This document shows positions 53,022-61,700 of a DNA stretch of 64,000 nt, one piece after another (position 1 is the stretch's first letter; each line of letters starts with the position of its first letter). The notes below the pieces were generated by a model. That model was given only the letters and a program-made list of their open reading frames with translations, had not been told where the DNA came from and ran no database searches. The stretch comes from Roseburia_D yibonii (GTDB lineage: Bacteria > Bacillota > Clostridia > Lachnospirales > Lachnospiraceae): contig NZ_JACOQH010000001.1 of NCBI RefSeq assembly GCF_014297335.1, positions 479,004-543,003 on the forward strand, written 5' to 3'. The position numbers and the translations under genes were made by a program.

Positions 53022-53294
53022 CTAAAACAGATCACTATGGCTTCCTGTCCTTGTAAGGTAGAGCAATAATTCTCCATCATCAATTTCATAAATTAGCAAC
53101 CAGTCTGGCGTAATATGACACTCTCTGCATCCTGCAAAATTTCCTACAAGTGAGTGATCTCTATTTTTATCTGGTAATGTTTCTCCATTTGCCAGCTTTG
53201 ATACAACTTCATCCAGAAGCCTCATATCGTATCCTCTTTTAATAGCCACTTTTAAGTCTTTCTTAAATTTTTTGGATGATACAATACTATACAT
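53022..53294 (-). CDS. YafQ family mRNA-interferase toxin
   Basis: 90-residue RelE-superfamily toxin of a type II toxin-antitoxin pair. Catalytic-type residues of YafQ are present: 'RDHSLVGNF', 'CHITPDWLLIYE' and the C-terminal 'TGSHSDLF'. Its start overlaps the antitoxin gene by 8 bases, the usual antitoxin-first order. Expected to cleave mRNA at the ribosome. Confidence 0.92.
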   Translation of the reverse strand: MYSIVSSKKFKKDLKVAIKRGYDMRLLDEVVSKLANGETLPDKNRDHSLVGNFAGCRECHITPDWLLIYEIDDGELLLYLTRTGSHSDLF

Positions 53295-53565
53295 CTGCTT
53301 CTACTTCCTTCAACAATTCATCAAAACTGGAATATGTCCGTTTATTAGGATCTTTCTTTAATCTCTCTACTTCTTTAATTGCCTGTATTGTTTCCTCATT
53401 TGGTATATTTCTTGATATAACAAACGGAATCGCCTGCTCTCTTACGGCTTGCTTTGTAAAAGTAACAATAGCAGTTGTCATGTTCATACCCAAATCAGCA
53501 AATAATTCCTCTGCCTGTTTTTTTAAATCCTCATCCATTCTGATAGTTACATTTGTTGTTGCCAT
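53287..53565 (-). CDS. RelB/DinJ family antitoxin
   Basis: 92 residues. The N-terminal ribbon-helix-helix ('TNVTIRMDEDLKKQAEELFADLGMNMTTAI') binds DNA, and the C-terminal part ('NKRTYSSFDELLKEVEA') wraps the toxin. First gene of the pair, directly behind the promoter with repeats at 53592-53639. Confidence 0.93.
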   Translation of the reverse strand: MATTNVTIRMDEDLKKQAEELFADLGMNMTTAIVTFTKQAVREQAIPFVISRNIPNEETIQAIKEVERLKKDPNKRTYSSFDELLKEVEADV

Positions 53566-53591
53566 ATTATCTCAGCTCCCTTCTTATTATC

Positions 53592-53639
53592 ATTATATTC
53601 TTTTTGTATTGCTCAGTCAATACATTGTATTGCTCAGTC
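53592..53639 (-). promoter_or_regulatory. toxin-antitoxin promoter with overlapping operator repeats
   Basis: TATAAT at 53592-53597 and TTGACT at 53615-53620, 17-base spacer. The 15-mer TTGTATTGCTCAGTC (plus strand) occurs at 53604-53618 and 53625-53639. GTATTG-N6-CAATAC at 53606-53623 is also a perfect dyad. Autoregulation by antitoxin binding is expected. Confidence 0.75.
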
Positions 53640-53813
53640 CGTGCATAATGTGCTGTCACTTTTTATTCAAACTCGCAAATAAAATCTTACTACTATACTT
53701 TTTAGTATTGGTATTATGGTTCTATTTGGTTTTATATGTGTTCTACTATCCTACATCCATAGGCTGTACTGAACGGTGTTATCAATTTGTTATCATGAGA
53801 ATGTTATCAACTT

Positions 53814-55205
53814 CTAAATTGAATCATTCTTTCTTGACCAATTGTCTATAGAATAAAGTGTATAATTTTTGGTAAGTATTTTATTCACAAATTCCTGCGT
53901 ATCTATTTTTGCCCACATTTTTTCAATTAATTCATTGCTTACGCGAACAAATCTTTCTTCTAACAGTTGTTTAAACATATTCGATGTATTAACATCCTGC
54001 TTATATGCCACTTCTAACACTTTGTTATCAAACACATATGATAAAAATACTTCCAATAATATTTTATTTTCTTCCGTATCTTCGCTCTGAAAGGCTCCTA
54101 TTACCTTTATTAAATATTCACATAATTCTGTGTTACTTTGTATATATATTCCTCCAAAATTTTTTACTCCTATTTCTTCTTTTAACCCTGATATGACCAT
54201 ATTCTTTTTAGGAATATATAACGATCTTGCTGCCAATCCTCTATTTCTCAGATCAAATTCATACCATAAATCATTTTTACAAGAATAGGTAACATGAATT
54301 CTTCTTTCTTTATGCGCAACTTCAATTTTGCTTACCTCTTTATTCTTAAGTGCATATTGATGCAATAAATTTCCCATATCTATATTACATATAACATTTT
54401 TAACTCCTGCCAAAAAATTATCTTTACACACGACACCTATAAGACTACTCAAGGTTGCACTACTTCGTACTTCCTTCAGTAAATATTCTCCCGCTCTTGT
54501 CATTTCACATTCGAAAATATTTATCTCTTCCAATTCAGCAACATCTTCGGCCGAAACTATCTGTCTTACACCTTCATTTTCTAATGCTAAACACTTCAAA
54601 TGCGCCAATCTATGAATTAATACATCTTCATCTATTGGTTCTATACGACTATTGCTATAATCATCATAAATCAAAGGACGCATTAGATATCTTCCTTCAG
54701 ATACCGCCCAAGATTGTGCATAATCTTGATCCTCTAATCTATCCATCTGTTCCTGCACATAATCTTTGTATACGTCATATATATCAGACAATATTTCATT
54801 ATTTGCATCTAATTCAATTGCAGATCTTGCAACATTTGTTTGATATTTGCTGTTTTTTATATTTGCTATCGCCAATATTGATGTATTTTTATATCCAGGT
54901 GTAGAAAATTCAACTCGTATTCCCTCAACACAAGTCCCAATTGGTAAAATTGCTTTTCTTTGCACACGTCTATTATCCGCACTCATCAAACACCAATCAG
55001 ACATGTACTTCAAGTGCCTTACCGCATAAGCTACTGTCACATTTCCATGTTTCTTTTCATATACATCATATTTTTCTCCATCAACATCATGGCCTGTTTC
55101 ATTTAAATATTTTATCAGTATTTCTTTTAGAGAATTATAACCAATTCTTATATTTTCATTGCCGTCAACGATAAATATACCGGAATTTCTGGAACTACAA
55201 TCCAC
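53814..55205 (-). CDS. C-terminal part of the HD/HSP90-type protein (separated by frameshift)
   Basis: Reads as the continuation of the gene 55148-56854: that frame ends 'EIPVYLSLTAMKI', while this frame supplies 'VDGNENIRIGYNSLKEIL', the expected next text of an HSP90-like protein. A shift of one base backwards near 55165-55170 joins them. The nominal start here (GTG at 55205) lies inside the overlap and has no ribosome site. About 445 residues resemble the middle and C-terminal regions of HSP90-like proteins in layout only. Sequence error, true frameshift mutation or programmed shift are all possible. Confidence 0.65.
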   Translation of the reverse strand: MDCSSRNSGIFIVDGNENIRIGYNSLKEILIKYLNETGHDVDGEKYDVYEKKHGNVTVAYAVRHLKYMSDWCLMSADNRRVQRKAILPIGTCVEGIRVEFSTPGYKNTSILAIANIKNSKYQTNVARSAIELDANNEILSDIYDVYKDYVQEQMDRLEDQDYAQSWAVSEGRYLMRPLIYDDYSNSRIEPIDEDVLIHRLAHLKCLALENEGVRQIVSAEDVAELEEINIFECEMTRAGEYLLKEVRSSATLSSLIGVVCKDNFLAGVKNVICNIDMGNLLHQYALKNKEVSKIEVAHKERRIHVTYSCKNDLWYEFDLRNRGLAARSLYIPKKNMVISGLKEEIGVKNFGGIYIQSNTELCEYLIKVIGAFQSEDTEENKILLEVFLSYVFDNKVLEVAYKQDVNTSNMFKQLLEERFVRVSNELIEKMWAKIDTQEFVNKILTKNYTLYSIDNWSRKNDSI

Positions 55206-56854
55206 TTTCGTAAATCATTTTCTAGTTTTGCCATGTCTACATCACTTCTGACATATAATTTTACCATTGTTCCATGTTGTTTGATTCGTACATCTAACTC
55301 ATTTTTATCCATCTTACGTAGTAAATAACTTCCATTTACCTTTCGCAGATTAATACTATTTGCTTCCTCTTGCTCATCGGAACTTGTCACTATATCAATA
55401 TCATTTGCAACCATAAAACAAGTCAAAATTCCAATACCAAAATGACTTATAGATGTAAAATTAGGAAATTGTTTTTTCACCACTTCATCTCTATATTTTG
55501 ATGCTCCAACTTTCAATAAATAATTTTCAACATCTTGGATAGACATTCCAGTTCCATTATCCCAAAAGCTCAATTGCCGCTTAACGCTATTCCATTCAAC
55601 CCAAACCTTTCCCTGCGAATAATCCTTTCCATTTCTTTTTTCATATTCTGTCTGTAATCTCACCGCATCTATACCATTTTGCACCAGTTCTCTAACCACA
55701 ACCGAAGAATCATTGTATAACGTATGACCAACCAACAATTGTAAAATATTGTCCTGAGCAATAGTAAACTGCAATTTTTTCTTTTCAAATCCATTAACCT
55801 CTATCTGAGATTCATCAACTTCTCGCCAAGGAAATTCATATCCTACTGCTCCTTCTCGTTTTTGAGCTTTTTCAACTATTTCACAACATTTAGCTAATTC
55901 TTTACGCGTATACTGCAAATATGAAGATAAGCCAAAATAAGCCTCTGCAGTTTCAGCTCCATCAAAGTACGCTGTAATTTCTATCGTATCTTTCTGTTTA
56001 CTATTATCAACAACTCCTTCTTCATTTCGCTGATCTTTTGGGCGAACAGCTCTAACGGCCATTTGCTTTTCCCATTCAAGAACACTTACTGGATTACTTA
56101 CATTAATAAGCCTTCTAGCAACTGAAGGAGTTCTATCTCTTGTTATGTGCAACAAATCTGCCGTTCGCAAAATAATTGCAATATAATTAAGATTTACTTT
56201 TTCATTTTCTGTATTTCCATACATCTTTTTTACTTTATATTTTGAAAAATCTTCTATATCATCTTTATGATGACTTTCACATATCATAGCCAAATCTGCT
56301 TTAAACATTTTATCTAGATTTTTCAATATATCCTCAATTTCCTGACACACAGCCTCGGCTTCGCCTAAATTCCTAGCATTCTTTCCTTCAATCCATTGCC
56401 GAATACGTGCAGCATGATTTTCACGCACAAATTCCTGATATAGAAAAGAATCTCCCCGTTCTTTAGCACATTCTTCATACTCAAATTCTTCCGTATTTTC
56501 TAGAACTTTTTCTTTATATTCTTTAAAACCAGTTTCATCTCTATGTTCAAATTCGTCTTTTGTAACAACCATGCCCAAATCATGAAAATAAATAGCAAGC
56601 GTAAGCATAAGCCATTCCGCATATGTCATTTTTTCCTTTGTAATATCTGGGATTAACCATTCAACGATTTTTAACATCTCGTCAATATGCTCAATACTAT
56701 GCACCGTGTATTCTTCAAATATTCCACCTTTTCCAATAAATCCAAGCATCGTTTCCACTTTGTCTCTAATATGTAATAGCTTTATGCCCCTACAAAATGA
56801 CAAATTTTCTGCTTTTTCAGCTTGCAGCTCTACATAGTTTGTAAATTGATTCAT
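55148..56854 (-). CDS. HD-domain / HSP90-type ATPase (N-terminal part)
   Basis: 568 residues; AAGGAG precedes the ATG. Residues 40-290 form an HD-type metal hydrolase-like domain with 'VHSIEHIDEM' (His52) and the HD pair at 91-92 ('YFHDLGM'), plus 'ILRTADLLHITRDR'. From about 365 a GHKL/HSP90 ATPase follows: 'RELVQNGIDAVRLQ' (N box), 'FWDNGTGMS' (G1 box), 'HFGIGILTCFMV' (G2 box). Such HD-HSP90 proteins occur in defence islands; their mechanism is not established. It sits 57 bases after the restriction endonuclease gene on the same strand, probably in one operon with it. Confidence 0.85.
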   Translation of the reverse strand: MNQFTNYVELQAEKAENLSFCRGIKLLHIRDKVETMLGFIGKGGIFEEYTVHSIEHIDEMLKIVEWLIPDITKEKMTYAEWLMLTLAIYFHDLGMVVTKDEFEHRDETGFKEYKEKVLENTEEFEYEECAKERGDSFLYQEFVRENHAARIRQWIEGKNARNLGEAEAVCQEIEDILKNLDKMFKADLAMICESHHKDDIEDFSKYKVKKMYGNTENEKVNLNYIAIILRTADLLHITRDRTPSVARRLINVSNPVSVLEWEKQMAVRAVRPKDQRNEEGVVDNSKQKDTIEITAYFDGAETAEAYFGLSSYLQYTRKELAKCCEIVEKAQKREGAVGYEFPWREVDESQIEVNGFEKKKLQFTIAQDNILQLLVGHTLYNDSSVVVRELVQNGIDAVRLQTEYEKRNGKDYSQGKVWVEWNSVKRQLSFWDNGTGMSIQDVENYLLKVGASKYRDEVVKKQFPNFTSISHFGIGILTCFMVANDIDIVTSSDEQEEANSINLRKVNGSYLLRKMDKNELDVRIKQHGTMVKLYVRSDVDMAKLENDLRKWIVVPEIPVYLSLTAMKI

Positions 56855-56911
56855 TCAATTCTTCTCCTTCCGTGCCTCCATAAAGCGGTTATCCTATCTA
56901 GTTATTTACAT

Positions 56912-57652
56912 TTAATCTCCCGAATTAAATTCTACCAGCTTTTCCCAATCAATACTTCCATCTTCTCTACAAAAACTATTGGAAAATTCCCTAACAAGTC
57001 TATTAGCTGCTCTGTTATAACTTTCTTTATAATCAGCCACATATTTCTCCGGCATAGTTCCCATATATCCGATAATCTTTATGTAAAAGTCTTCGTCTCC
57101 TGTTAATTCTGTCCAGAATCGTTTTCCAGCCAATTCCTGATACATTTTAGGCTTTCCTCTACCAGATTCTTTCTTTTTCCCATAACAATAACCGATATAT
57201 GCTTCATATCTTGCCTTTGCTTGCTGTGCCAACTTAGAAGCAGCTGTAAAATTCTGTTCCTGTCGTTTTTTACTGTCTGCATTAAATACGGACGGCCCAC
57301 TTTTAACAGCTATTGCAGAGATTGTATTTGTTTCATTGTTCTGAATCATAATATCAATACCTTCTGCCAAAGCTTTATTTCCACCACTTGCAGCAATAGC
57401 AATCGGTTCAAAAAAGCAATTTCCAAAAATCGTTTCTTCACTAGAACTTACAAATGCTGTAAGCACCGAATCTACGATTTCAGTTGCACTCTGCATAGCC
57501 TTTGCACGGTATAAATACGGGTTTTTACGTTTCATTACCTTCTGTATGTTTAATCCATCTATCTTTTCAATTAACGTTCCATAAAATGTTTCCAAGGCAG
57601 AAGCAATCGCCTGAATTACAGCCTGTTCATCATATGAATTATTTAACGGCAT
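56912..57652 (-). CDS. PmeII-like type II restriction endonuclease
   Basis: 246 residues. 'KRKNPYLYRAK', 'SSSEETIFGNCFFEPIAIAASGG' and 'AEGIDIMIQNNETNTISAIAVKSGPSVFNAD' match PmeII family enzymes as I recall them; the Asp ... x-V-K pattern in this stretch is a PD-(D/E)xK-like catalytic core. GGGAGG precedes the ATG. The start overlaps the methyltransferase gene by 14 bases, which supports a restriction-modification pair. Recognition sequence unknown. Confidence 0.8.
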   Translation of the reverse strand: MPLNNSYDEQAVIQAIASALETFYGTLIEKIDGLNIQKVMKRKNPYLYRAKAMQSATEIVDSVLTAFVSSSEETIFGNCFFEPIAIAASGGNKALAEGIDIMIQNNETNTISAIAVKSGPSVFNADSKKRQEQNFTAASKLAQQAKARYEAYIGYCYGKKKESGRGKPKMYQELAGKRFWTELTGDEDFYIKIIGYMGTMPEKYVADYKESYNRAANRLVREFSNSFCREDGSIDWEKLVEFNSGD

Positions 57653-58847
57653 ATAAATTTCCTCCCAATTCTATTGCATTTCTAATCTTATCATGTACAT
57701 TTGTGCCTCTAAAGCGTTTTGTCTGAACTAAAGCTGTCTTATTAGCCACAGAAAGCACAGCCTTTCCAATAGCTTCTGCTAATCCTACCGGAACAGCATT
57801 CCCTATCTGCCGATATTTTGCTGCTGTCGTTCCAGTAAATACCCAATCATCCGGAAATTGCTGAATTCTTGCATATTCTTTTACGCTTAATGGTCTATCT
57901 TGTGTAGGATGACACATCATTGTTGCTTTCTGTACTGGAGAAGTAACTACAGTTGGTGAAGGCTGATCATATGATAACCTTCTATAAAATCCAACTTTTC
58001 CACCTCCGGATTTATATGCACCTCCCATAGCAATAGGAATAATATTCTCTGGTAAATCTCTCCAATTCCCACCTTCCGGAACCATTTTCAAGAATTTCAA
58101 TCTTTCTTCACTTAACGTTGCACATTCTCCATGGTCAGATTCCAAATCTTCAATCACACTTCTAACTGTCTGCCACTGATACTCCTTGCTTTGATGCATC
58201 TGAAAATGTGTAGGAATTGGTAAGAAAATATCTTCATTATCCCGACTACCAATTAACACAAACCTCTCTCTGAATTGTGGAACGCCATAATTTACAGCAT
58301 CAAGTACGCCATATACAGTTTTATATCCCAGTTTATCAAATTCTGCTAAAATCACATCAAGCACTGTTCCTAATTTCTGATCAGGATCGCTTTCATCTCT
58401 TTCAGACAAAGGCACATGTTTCAATGGCGACGACATAATTCCTTTTACATTTTCCATCACGAAAAAGCGAGGCCGTATATAATCAATCATACGAATGAAA
58501 TCCATAAACAAACTGCCTCTCGGATCATTTATACCCAATCTTTTTCCTGCTGTAGAAAAAGGCTGGCACGGCGGTCCTCCGCAAATCAAAAATGGCTCTC
58601 CTACAGATAAGCCTGTCATATCTAATAATTGCTGGGGCTGTATTTCCCTAATATCTCCGCCCAATACTCTATGGCCATTGGCCTGCATAGTTTTTACACA
58701 GGCTGCATCAAAATCCTGTCCAATTGCTACATTTAAACCTGCTTTTCCCAATCCAATGTCTAATCCCATTGCTCCAGAAAATAAAGAAATAACATCTCTA
58801 TTGGCAGCATATCTACTATAATTATTTTGTTTTATATTTTTATGCAT
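57639..58847 (-). CDS. DNA (cytosine-5-)-methyltransferase
   Basis: 402 residues with the ordered C5 motifs: I 'VISLFSGAMGLDIGL' (19-33), IV 'GGPPCQPFS' with the catalytic Cys at 94, VI 'FVMENVKGI', VIII 'RERFVLIGSR' and X 'YRQIGNAVPVGLAEAIG'. The target-recognition region lies at about 200-330. Protects the site cut by the neighbouring endonuclease and creates 5-methylcytosine, the substrate of deamination repaired by Vsr. Overlaps the upstream XRE gene by one base (TAATG). Confidence 0.96.
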   Translation of the reverse strand: MHKNIKQNNYSRYAANRDVISLFSGAMGLDIGLGKAGLNVAIGQDFDAACVKTMQANGHRVLGGDIREIQPQQLLDMTGLSVGEPFLICGGPPCQPFSTAGKRLGINDPRGSLFMDFIRMIDYIRPRFFVMENVKGIMSSPLKHVPLSERDESDPDQKLGTVLDVILAEFDKLGYKTVYGVLDAVNYGVPQFRERFVLIGSRDNEDIFLPIPTHFQMHQSKEYQWQTVRSVIEDLESDHGECATLSEERLKFLKMVPEGGNWRDLPENIIPIAMGGAYKSGGGKVGFYRRLSYDQPSPTVVTSPVQKATMMCHPTQDRPLSVKEYARIQQFPDDWVFTGTTAAKYRQIGNAVPVGLAEAIGKAVLSVANKTALVQTKRFRGTNVHDKIRNAIELGGNLYAVK

Positions 58848-59056
58848 TAAACTTTCTCTCCGTTTTTTAATACGAATTTTCTTTCAAAAGAACTGTTTAC
58901 CGCACCTGCTATATCTTCTAATTCAGCTATGGTAAAACTCTCCCTTTTCATTTTTCCATTAAAATTCTGTGGTGTTGTCCCTATTCGCCGTGCAAGCTCA
59001 GCTACGCTAATATCTGACCGCACACACAGTACCTTGATTTGTTCAGAAATCGTCAT
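58847..59056 (-). CDS. small XRE-type regulator (controller-like) of the R-M operon
   Basis: 69 residues, a single helix-turn-helix ('ISVAELARRIGTTPQNFNGKMKRESFTIAEL'). GAGGT lies 7 bases before the ATG. As first gene of the methyltransferase-endonuclease operon it may act like a controller protein that delays endonuclease expression, but no clear C-box was found. Confidence 0.8.
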   Translation of the reverse strand: MTISEQIKVLCVRSDISVAELARRIGTTPQNFNGKMKRESFTIAELEDIAGAVNSSFERKFVLKNGEKV

Positions 59057-59094
59057 TTCGGGTACCTCGTCATTTAATCAACTCTTACTTTACA

Positions 59095-59123
59095 AGTATA
59101 AATCATAGCCTTTATACCGTCAA
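59095..59123 (-). promoter_or_regulatory. promoter of the restriction-modification operon
   Basis: TTGACG at 59118-59123 and TATACT at 59095-59100, 17-base spacer. Confidence 0.7.
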
Positions 59124-59155
59124 TCAAATAATTCATGTCCAACAGCCAATGGTAC

Positions 59156-59184
59156 TTGTATCTTTTCCTTTAACTTGTTAGAAT
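59156..59184 (+). promoter_or_regulatory. promoter of the vsr gene
   Basis: TTGTAT at 59156-59161 and TAGAAT at 59179-59184, 17-base spacer. The gene's ribosome site AAAGGTGG follows. Confidence 0.55.
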
Positions 59185-59215
59185 AATTAATATTCCCAAA
59201 GGTGGTGACCCGTTT

Positions 59216-59695
59216 ATGTCTCGTGATTCTGAAACTGTCTCTAAAAATATGCGTAGCATTCATAGCAAAGACACATCCATAGAACTTCAACTCAGAAAAG
59301 CTCTATGGCACAAAGGATACTGATATCGAAAAAATTATAAAGCCTTGCCCGGCTCTCCTGATATTGTTCTGACCAAATACAAAATTGCTATTTTTTGCGA
59401 CAGTGAATTTTTTCATGGAAAGGACTGGGAAATCTTAAAACTCCGTCTTGAAAAAGGTAAAAATCCAGATTACTGGATTAAAAAAATTGAACGTAATCGT
59501 TCCCGTGATTTTGAAACTGATAAAAAGCTCTTGTTTCTGGGTTATACAGTTATACATTTCTGGGGTCAAGATATCAAAAAACATACCGACGAATGTATTC
59601 AAGCTATTGAAGAAGCTATATGGGACAGCACCTTTTCAGAATTATGTGGATGCTATGAATTGGTTCAATTATTAGTTCCGATCTGCTTATATTAA
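59216..59695 (+). pseudogene. vsr: very short patch repair endonuclease with an in-frame TGA
   Basis: Vsr nicks T:G mismatches left by deamination of 5-methylcytosine. The reading frame from ATG 59216 gives 'SKNMRSIHSKDTSIELQLRKAL', then TGA at codon 36 (59321-59323), then 'YRKNYKALPGSPDIVL', 'FFHGKDW' and 'FLGYTVIHFWG', all typical Vsr text. The family has Arg at the stop position ('GYRYRKN'), so a CGA to TGA change is the simplest cause. The last about 25 codons after 'QAIEEAI' do not look like Vsr; another frame there encodes YVDAMNWFNY, repeated near 61.86 kb. Probably inactive. Confidence 0.85.
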
Positions 59696-59735
59696 GATAA
59701 ACTTCTTTAACCTTAGTCCAAATGATTATTGAAGT

Positions 59736-60410
59736 TTATCTTATTCCATTTTCTGCTAATATTCTGCCAATTTCATATAACGCACCAATTTCAAATCTCG
59801 CTACCTTATATAATTTTTCATCATTCATTTTATTTCTAAAATAAATACCATCAAAATACATATAATCATATGTTGGTACAAGATCATATGTCTGATTTGC
59901 TTGTATCGTTCCTTCTCCCTTTAAAATGCCCGACAAAGTGGAATGATTTCCATTATAAACAATTGTTAAACCTATAGGATAAATATATGTGGCCATATGA
60001 TTTATTTTGTCATATTCAAATAAATTACCTACATTTTGCCCTATATTTAATAATGCATTAACAAATCGCTCTTTATTCCACGCACATACCAATATTGCAT
60101 CTTTTGATAAATCTATATTAATATTGCTCTCTCCTAATTCAAAACTCTTACTATTGTTAAGTTTATCGCTATTAATTAAATACTCTCCTATATCCTTGTA
60201 TATACTTTGAACATCTGTAACTTCTTCATCCTCATACAATTCACGTACTATATCATATAAATGATAATTTGACATTGCTCTTATAAGTGAATAAACAGGA
60301 TTTTTTCTCACATCCTTAATATCATTTTTTTTGATGAGATTATGTGTTGTCTTCAACACGCTATTTAGTCTCTCTTTTTTCTTTTTATCCTCATTACAAA
60401 ATAAGAACAT
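59736..60410 (-). CDS. DUF6710 family protein
   Basis: 224 residues. I chose the ATG at 60410, with AGGAGG 6 bases upstream; ATG 60413 is only 3 bases from it. 'PVYSLIRAMSNYHLYDIVRELYE', 'IDLSKDAILVCAWNKERFVNALLNIG', 'YNGNHSTLSGILKGEG' and 'DYMYFDGIYFRNK' resemble the DUF6710 family as I recall it; function unknown. No signal or membrane segment. It follows the SWIM-type gene by 10 bases, so the two form an operon. Confidence 0.72.
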   Translation of the reverse strand: MFLFCNEDKKKKERLNSVLKTTHNLIKKNDIKDVRKNPVYSLIRAMSNYHLYDIVRELYEDEEVTDVQSIYKDIGEYLINSDKLNNSKSFELGESNINIDLSKDAILVCAWNKERFVNALLNIGQNVGNLFEYDKINHMATYIYPIGLTIVYNGNHSTLSGILKGEGTIQANQTYDLVPTYDYMYFDGIYFRNKMNDEKLYKVARFEIGALYEIGRILAENGIR

Positions 60411-60420
60411 CATTTTCCTC

Positions 60421-61683
60421 CTAAAGTTTCTTCTCCACCTTCTCCAATTCATCTAACAATGCTGGTCTCCTTGGATATGTCTGCTTCAACTCCTTAATTA
60501 CCAACTTTGCTGTATCTTTGCCCTTCCATTTTATAAGCTGTGCAATATTCTTCGTTATCTTCTTATATTCTCGTCTATCCTTTGCCTGAGCACAGCTTTC
60601 ACTTATTTCCTTATAACACAACTCATATATCTGCTCCGGATATTCCTTCACCAAATATTTTCCATAATAAAACAAATCATACGGATTCTCCATTACATCT
60701 TCAAGTAATCTCTTCTTTTCATTTTCTGAAATAAGAACACTGCGGTAGCAAACAGTTCGCTTGCTATCCTTTAATTCATCCAATAGACTCTCGTAATTCT
60801 TATTCCATGCACCACACTCCTTGTAAATCTGTTTCAAAACACCCCAGAACTTCTCATTTCCCATTAATAACAGCTTTTTTGCCTGTGCGATTTGCTTTTC
60901 CGTGATGTTTGCTGTCTTGTATATGTCATATAGCACGTTATTCCAATCTTCCGGATCGCTACTATGATAATGCCATGTCTCTTCTGCGTTTGCTTTCTCT
61001 AAACAAAGTTTCTCTGCTTCATCATAATTCTTATCTTCCATAGCATCCTTGATAGCAATAATACGGAGTTCATTTATTGCAATATTCTGATATAGTTCCT
61101 TCTGTGTATTCTTTTTGCCATATAAATGTCTATGTAAAAGGTATCTTACAATCAAATCTTCTTTTTTCGTATATTCCGGGTAATAATCCTCCCGTGAAAT
61201 TTCCAAAAGGGTACCCAAAACCTTTTCAAGCTTCTTTGCACTCTTTTCGTCGCATAGGCAAATCCCACATTTCAGCAAATCATAACGCCAGTCAGTCCAA
61301 CCATCAAAAACACTCTTTTTTGCCTCTTTTATAATCAATGCAAGTGCTTGATCTCGCATCTGTTTATCCTGTTTTTCGACTTCTTTTGCGCATTTTTCTA
61401 TTAATTCGTATGTACACATGATAACGTCTGTAAGCATTCCCGAACTACTATCTGCATGAGATGCTAACTTAACACCAGATACCAAAATATATGTAGCCGA
61501 CTCAAGTGCAACCATATAACCACTTATTGCTAAAGTCTCAGCACACATATCAAGACAGTCATGCATATCCATACAAATATTATTGCAGCTACTCCAACCA
61601 ATGTATCCGCGATGGGTGTTACATTTAATTGATGCAGCGATTGTATTTTTCACTATTGGCATAATATCTTCTGTGGGTATCAT
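60421..61683 (-). CDS. SWIM-family-type protein lacking the SWIM zinc finger
   Basis: 420 residues from the ATG at 61683, chosen because AGAGGTG lies 6 bases upstream. The whole protein looks like the helical C-terminal region of bacterial SWIM zinc-finger proteins: 'HADSSSGMLTDVIMCTYELIEKC' early and 'KELKQTYPRRPALLDELEKV' at the end. The CxC-CxH SWIM finger that normally precedes this region is absent, and upstream lie gene fragments, so the N-terminus was probably lost. It may still be expressed with DUF6710. Confidence 0.6.
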   Translation of the reverse strand: MIPTEDIMPIVKNTIAASIKCNTHRGYIGWSSCNNICMDMHDCLDMCAETLAISGYMVALESATYILVSGVKLASHADSSSGMLTDVIMCTYELIEKCAKEVEKQDKQMRDQALALIIKEAKKSVFDGWTDWRYDLLKCGICLCDEKSAKKLEKVLGTLLEISREDYYPEYTKKEDLIVRYLLHRHLYGKKNTQKELYQNIAINELRIIAIKDAMEDKNYDEAEKLCLEKANAEETWHYHSSDPEDWNNVLYDIYKTANITEKQIAQAKKLLLMGNEKFWGVLKQIYKECGAWNKNYESLLDELKDSKRTVCYRSVLISENEKKRLLEDVMENPYDLFYYGKYLVKEYPEQIYELCYKEISESCAQAKDRREYKKITKNIAQLIKWKGKDTAKLVIKELKQTYPRRPALLDELEKVEKKL

Positions 61684-61700
61684 AGCAGCACCTCTTTCTT

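Noticed and set aside
55205..55205. Independent start for the downstream HSP90-like frame
   Set aside because: Only a GTG without ribosome site inside the overlap; sequence reads as a direct continuation of the upstream frame.
55148..55205. Programmed -1 frameshift site in the HD/HSP90 gene
   Set aside because: No X-XXY-YYZ slippery heptamer and no evident downstream hairpin near the frame change; a one-base deletion is simpler.
59057..59215. C-box operators for the XRE protein of the R-M operon
   Set aside because: Only distant ACAAGTA/TACTTGT half-sites about 60 bases apart; not a convincing controller box.
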